Shown: positions 63,844 to 64,000 of the stretch, in pieces
Layout: every line of letters starts with the position of its first letter
How positions within the stretch are numbered: the first letter of the stretch is position 1
NCBI GenBank assembly: GCA_031550085.1
Contig: JAVBOY010000003.1
Coordinates: 1 to 64,000 of the forward strand
From: UBA4417 sp031550085
GTDB taxonomy: Bacteria; Bacteroidota; Bacteroidia; Bacteroidales; UBA4417
Length of the DNA: 64,000 nt
Direction of reading: 5' to 3'
Position numbers and translations under genes: made by a program
The notes under the pieces: generated by a model
What the model saw: only the letters and a program-made list of their open reading frames with translations
What the model was told of the DNA's origin: nothing
The model's database searches: none

Positions 63844-64000
63844 ATGATCACAAAAAGCTTACTCCAAAAATTGGTTGAAGAACAACTTGCCGGAACTGAC
63901 CGTTTTGTTGTGGATATTTTGGTAAAGCCGGGCAATCGCATCTTTGTATTTATCGACAGCGATACATACGTACGAATTGAACACTGCATTACTTTGAGCA
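63844..64000 (+). CDS. rimP: Ribosome maturation factor RimP (N-terminal part)
   Basis: Only the first 52 codons are in the window. MITKSLLQKLVEEQLAGTDR, then FVVDILVKPGNRIFVFIDSD, then YVRIEHCITLS resemble the start of Bacteroidota RimP, which helps to mature the 30S subunit. The gene runs off the right edge. In many members of the phylum it leads the nusA-infB cluster, which cannot be checked here. The call is based on the pattern of the N-terminal domain. Confidence 0.75.
   Translation, partial: MITKSLLQKLVEEQLAGTDRFVVDILVKPGNRIFVFIDSDTYVRIEHCITLS

Overview
The window comes from a member of the Bacteroidota, probably Bacteroidales-like. The grounds are exact -7 promoter boxes of the form TAnnTTTG in front of many genes, type IX secretion (T9SS) sorting domains of types A and B, SprB and gliding-motility-type C-terminal domains, an S46 dipeptidyl-peptidase, DUF6029 and Omp28 envelope proteins, IPExxxVDY, and a type II-C CRISPR adaptation module. 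The genus cannot be named from the sequence alone.

Region 1 (1-4700) is the right-hand part of a type II-C CRISPR-Cas locus. It holds the tail of a zinc-finger accessory protein, cas1 and cas2 overlapping by 11 nt, a hairpin terminator, and an array of 39 repeats of 46 bp with 38 spacers of 29-30 bp. Two features stand out. The minus strand of each repeat carries a near-consensus Bacteroidota promoter that would fire into the adjacent spacer. The degenerate last repeat is followed at once by two hairpins and looks like a tracrRNA gene. cas9 is not in view and presumably lies to the left.

Region 2 (4.7-14.7 kb) encodes cell-surface proteins: a lipoprotein on the minus strand, then a plus-strand cluster of a giant FG-GAP/SprB/CHU_C type IX cargo, a shorter paralogue of it, and a small outer-membrane barrel. 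The second and third genes are each broken by one extra A in an A-run.

Region 3 (14.9-34.7 kb) is mostly housekeeping: an OPT transporter, korAB (2-oxoglutarate:ferredoxin oxidoreductase), mfd, then on the minus strand a coiled-coil gene, zapA, a probable 6S RNA and rny. It continues with a cysteate synthase (sulfonolipid precursor), an IPExxxVDY protein, a TolC-family protein, an M23 peptidase divergent from alaS, and a small T9SS cargo.

Region 4 (34.8-45.3 kb) holds meaB, mgsA, a secreted nitroreductase, manA, a tlpA-DUF6029-Omp28 envelope redox cluster, fructose-bisphosphate aldolase and aconitase.

Region 5 (45.3-64 kb) holds a GNAT-TPR-pbpC operon, an aldo/keto reductase, glyS, an anchored coiled-coil protein, a membrane protein/HTH/creD operon, a DPP7-type S46 peptidase, pfkA, elbB, a sulfotransferase, an RffA-type sugar aminotransferase, a repeat-rich intergenic stretch, tRNA-Gln(TTG) with a textbook promoter, and the start of rimP.

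All assignments come from reading the sequence by eye. Family names rest on recognised motifs, not on searches.
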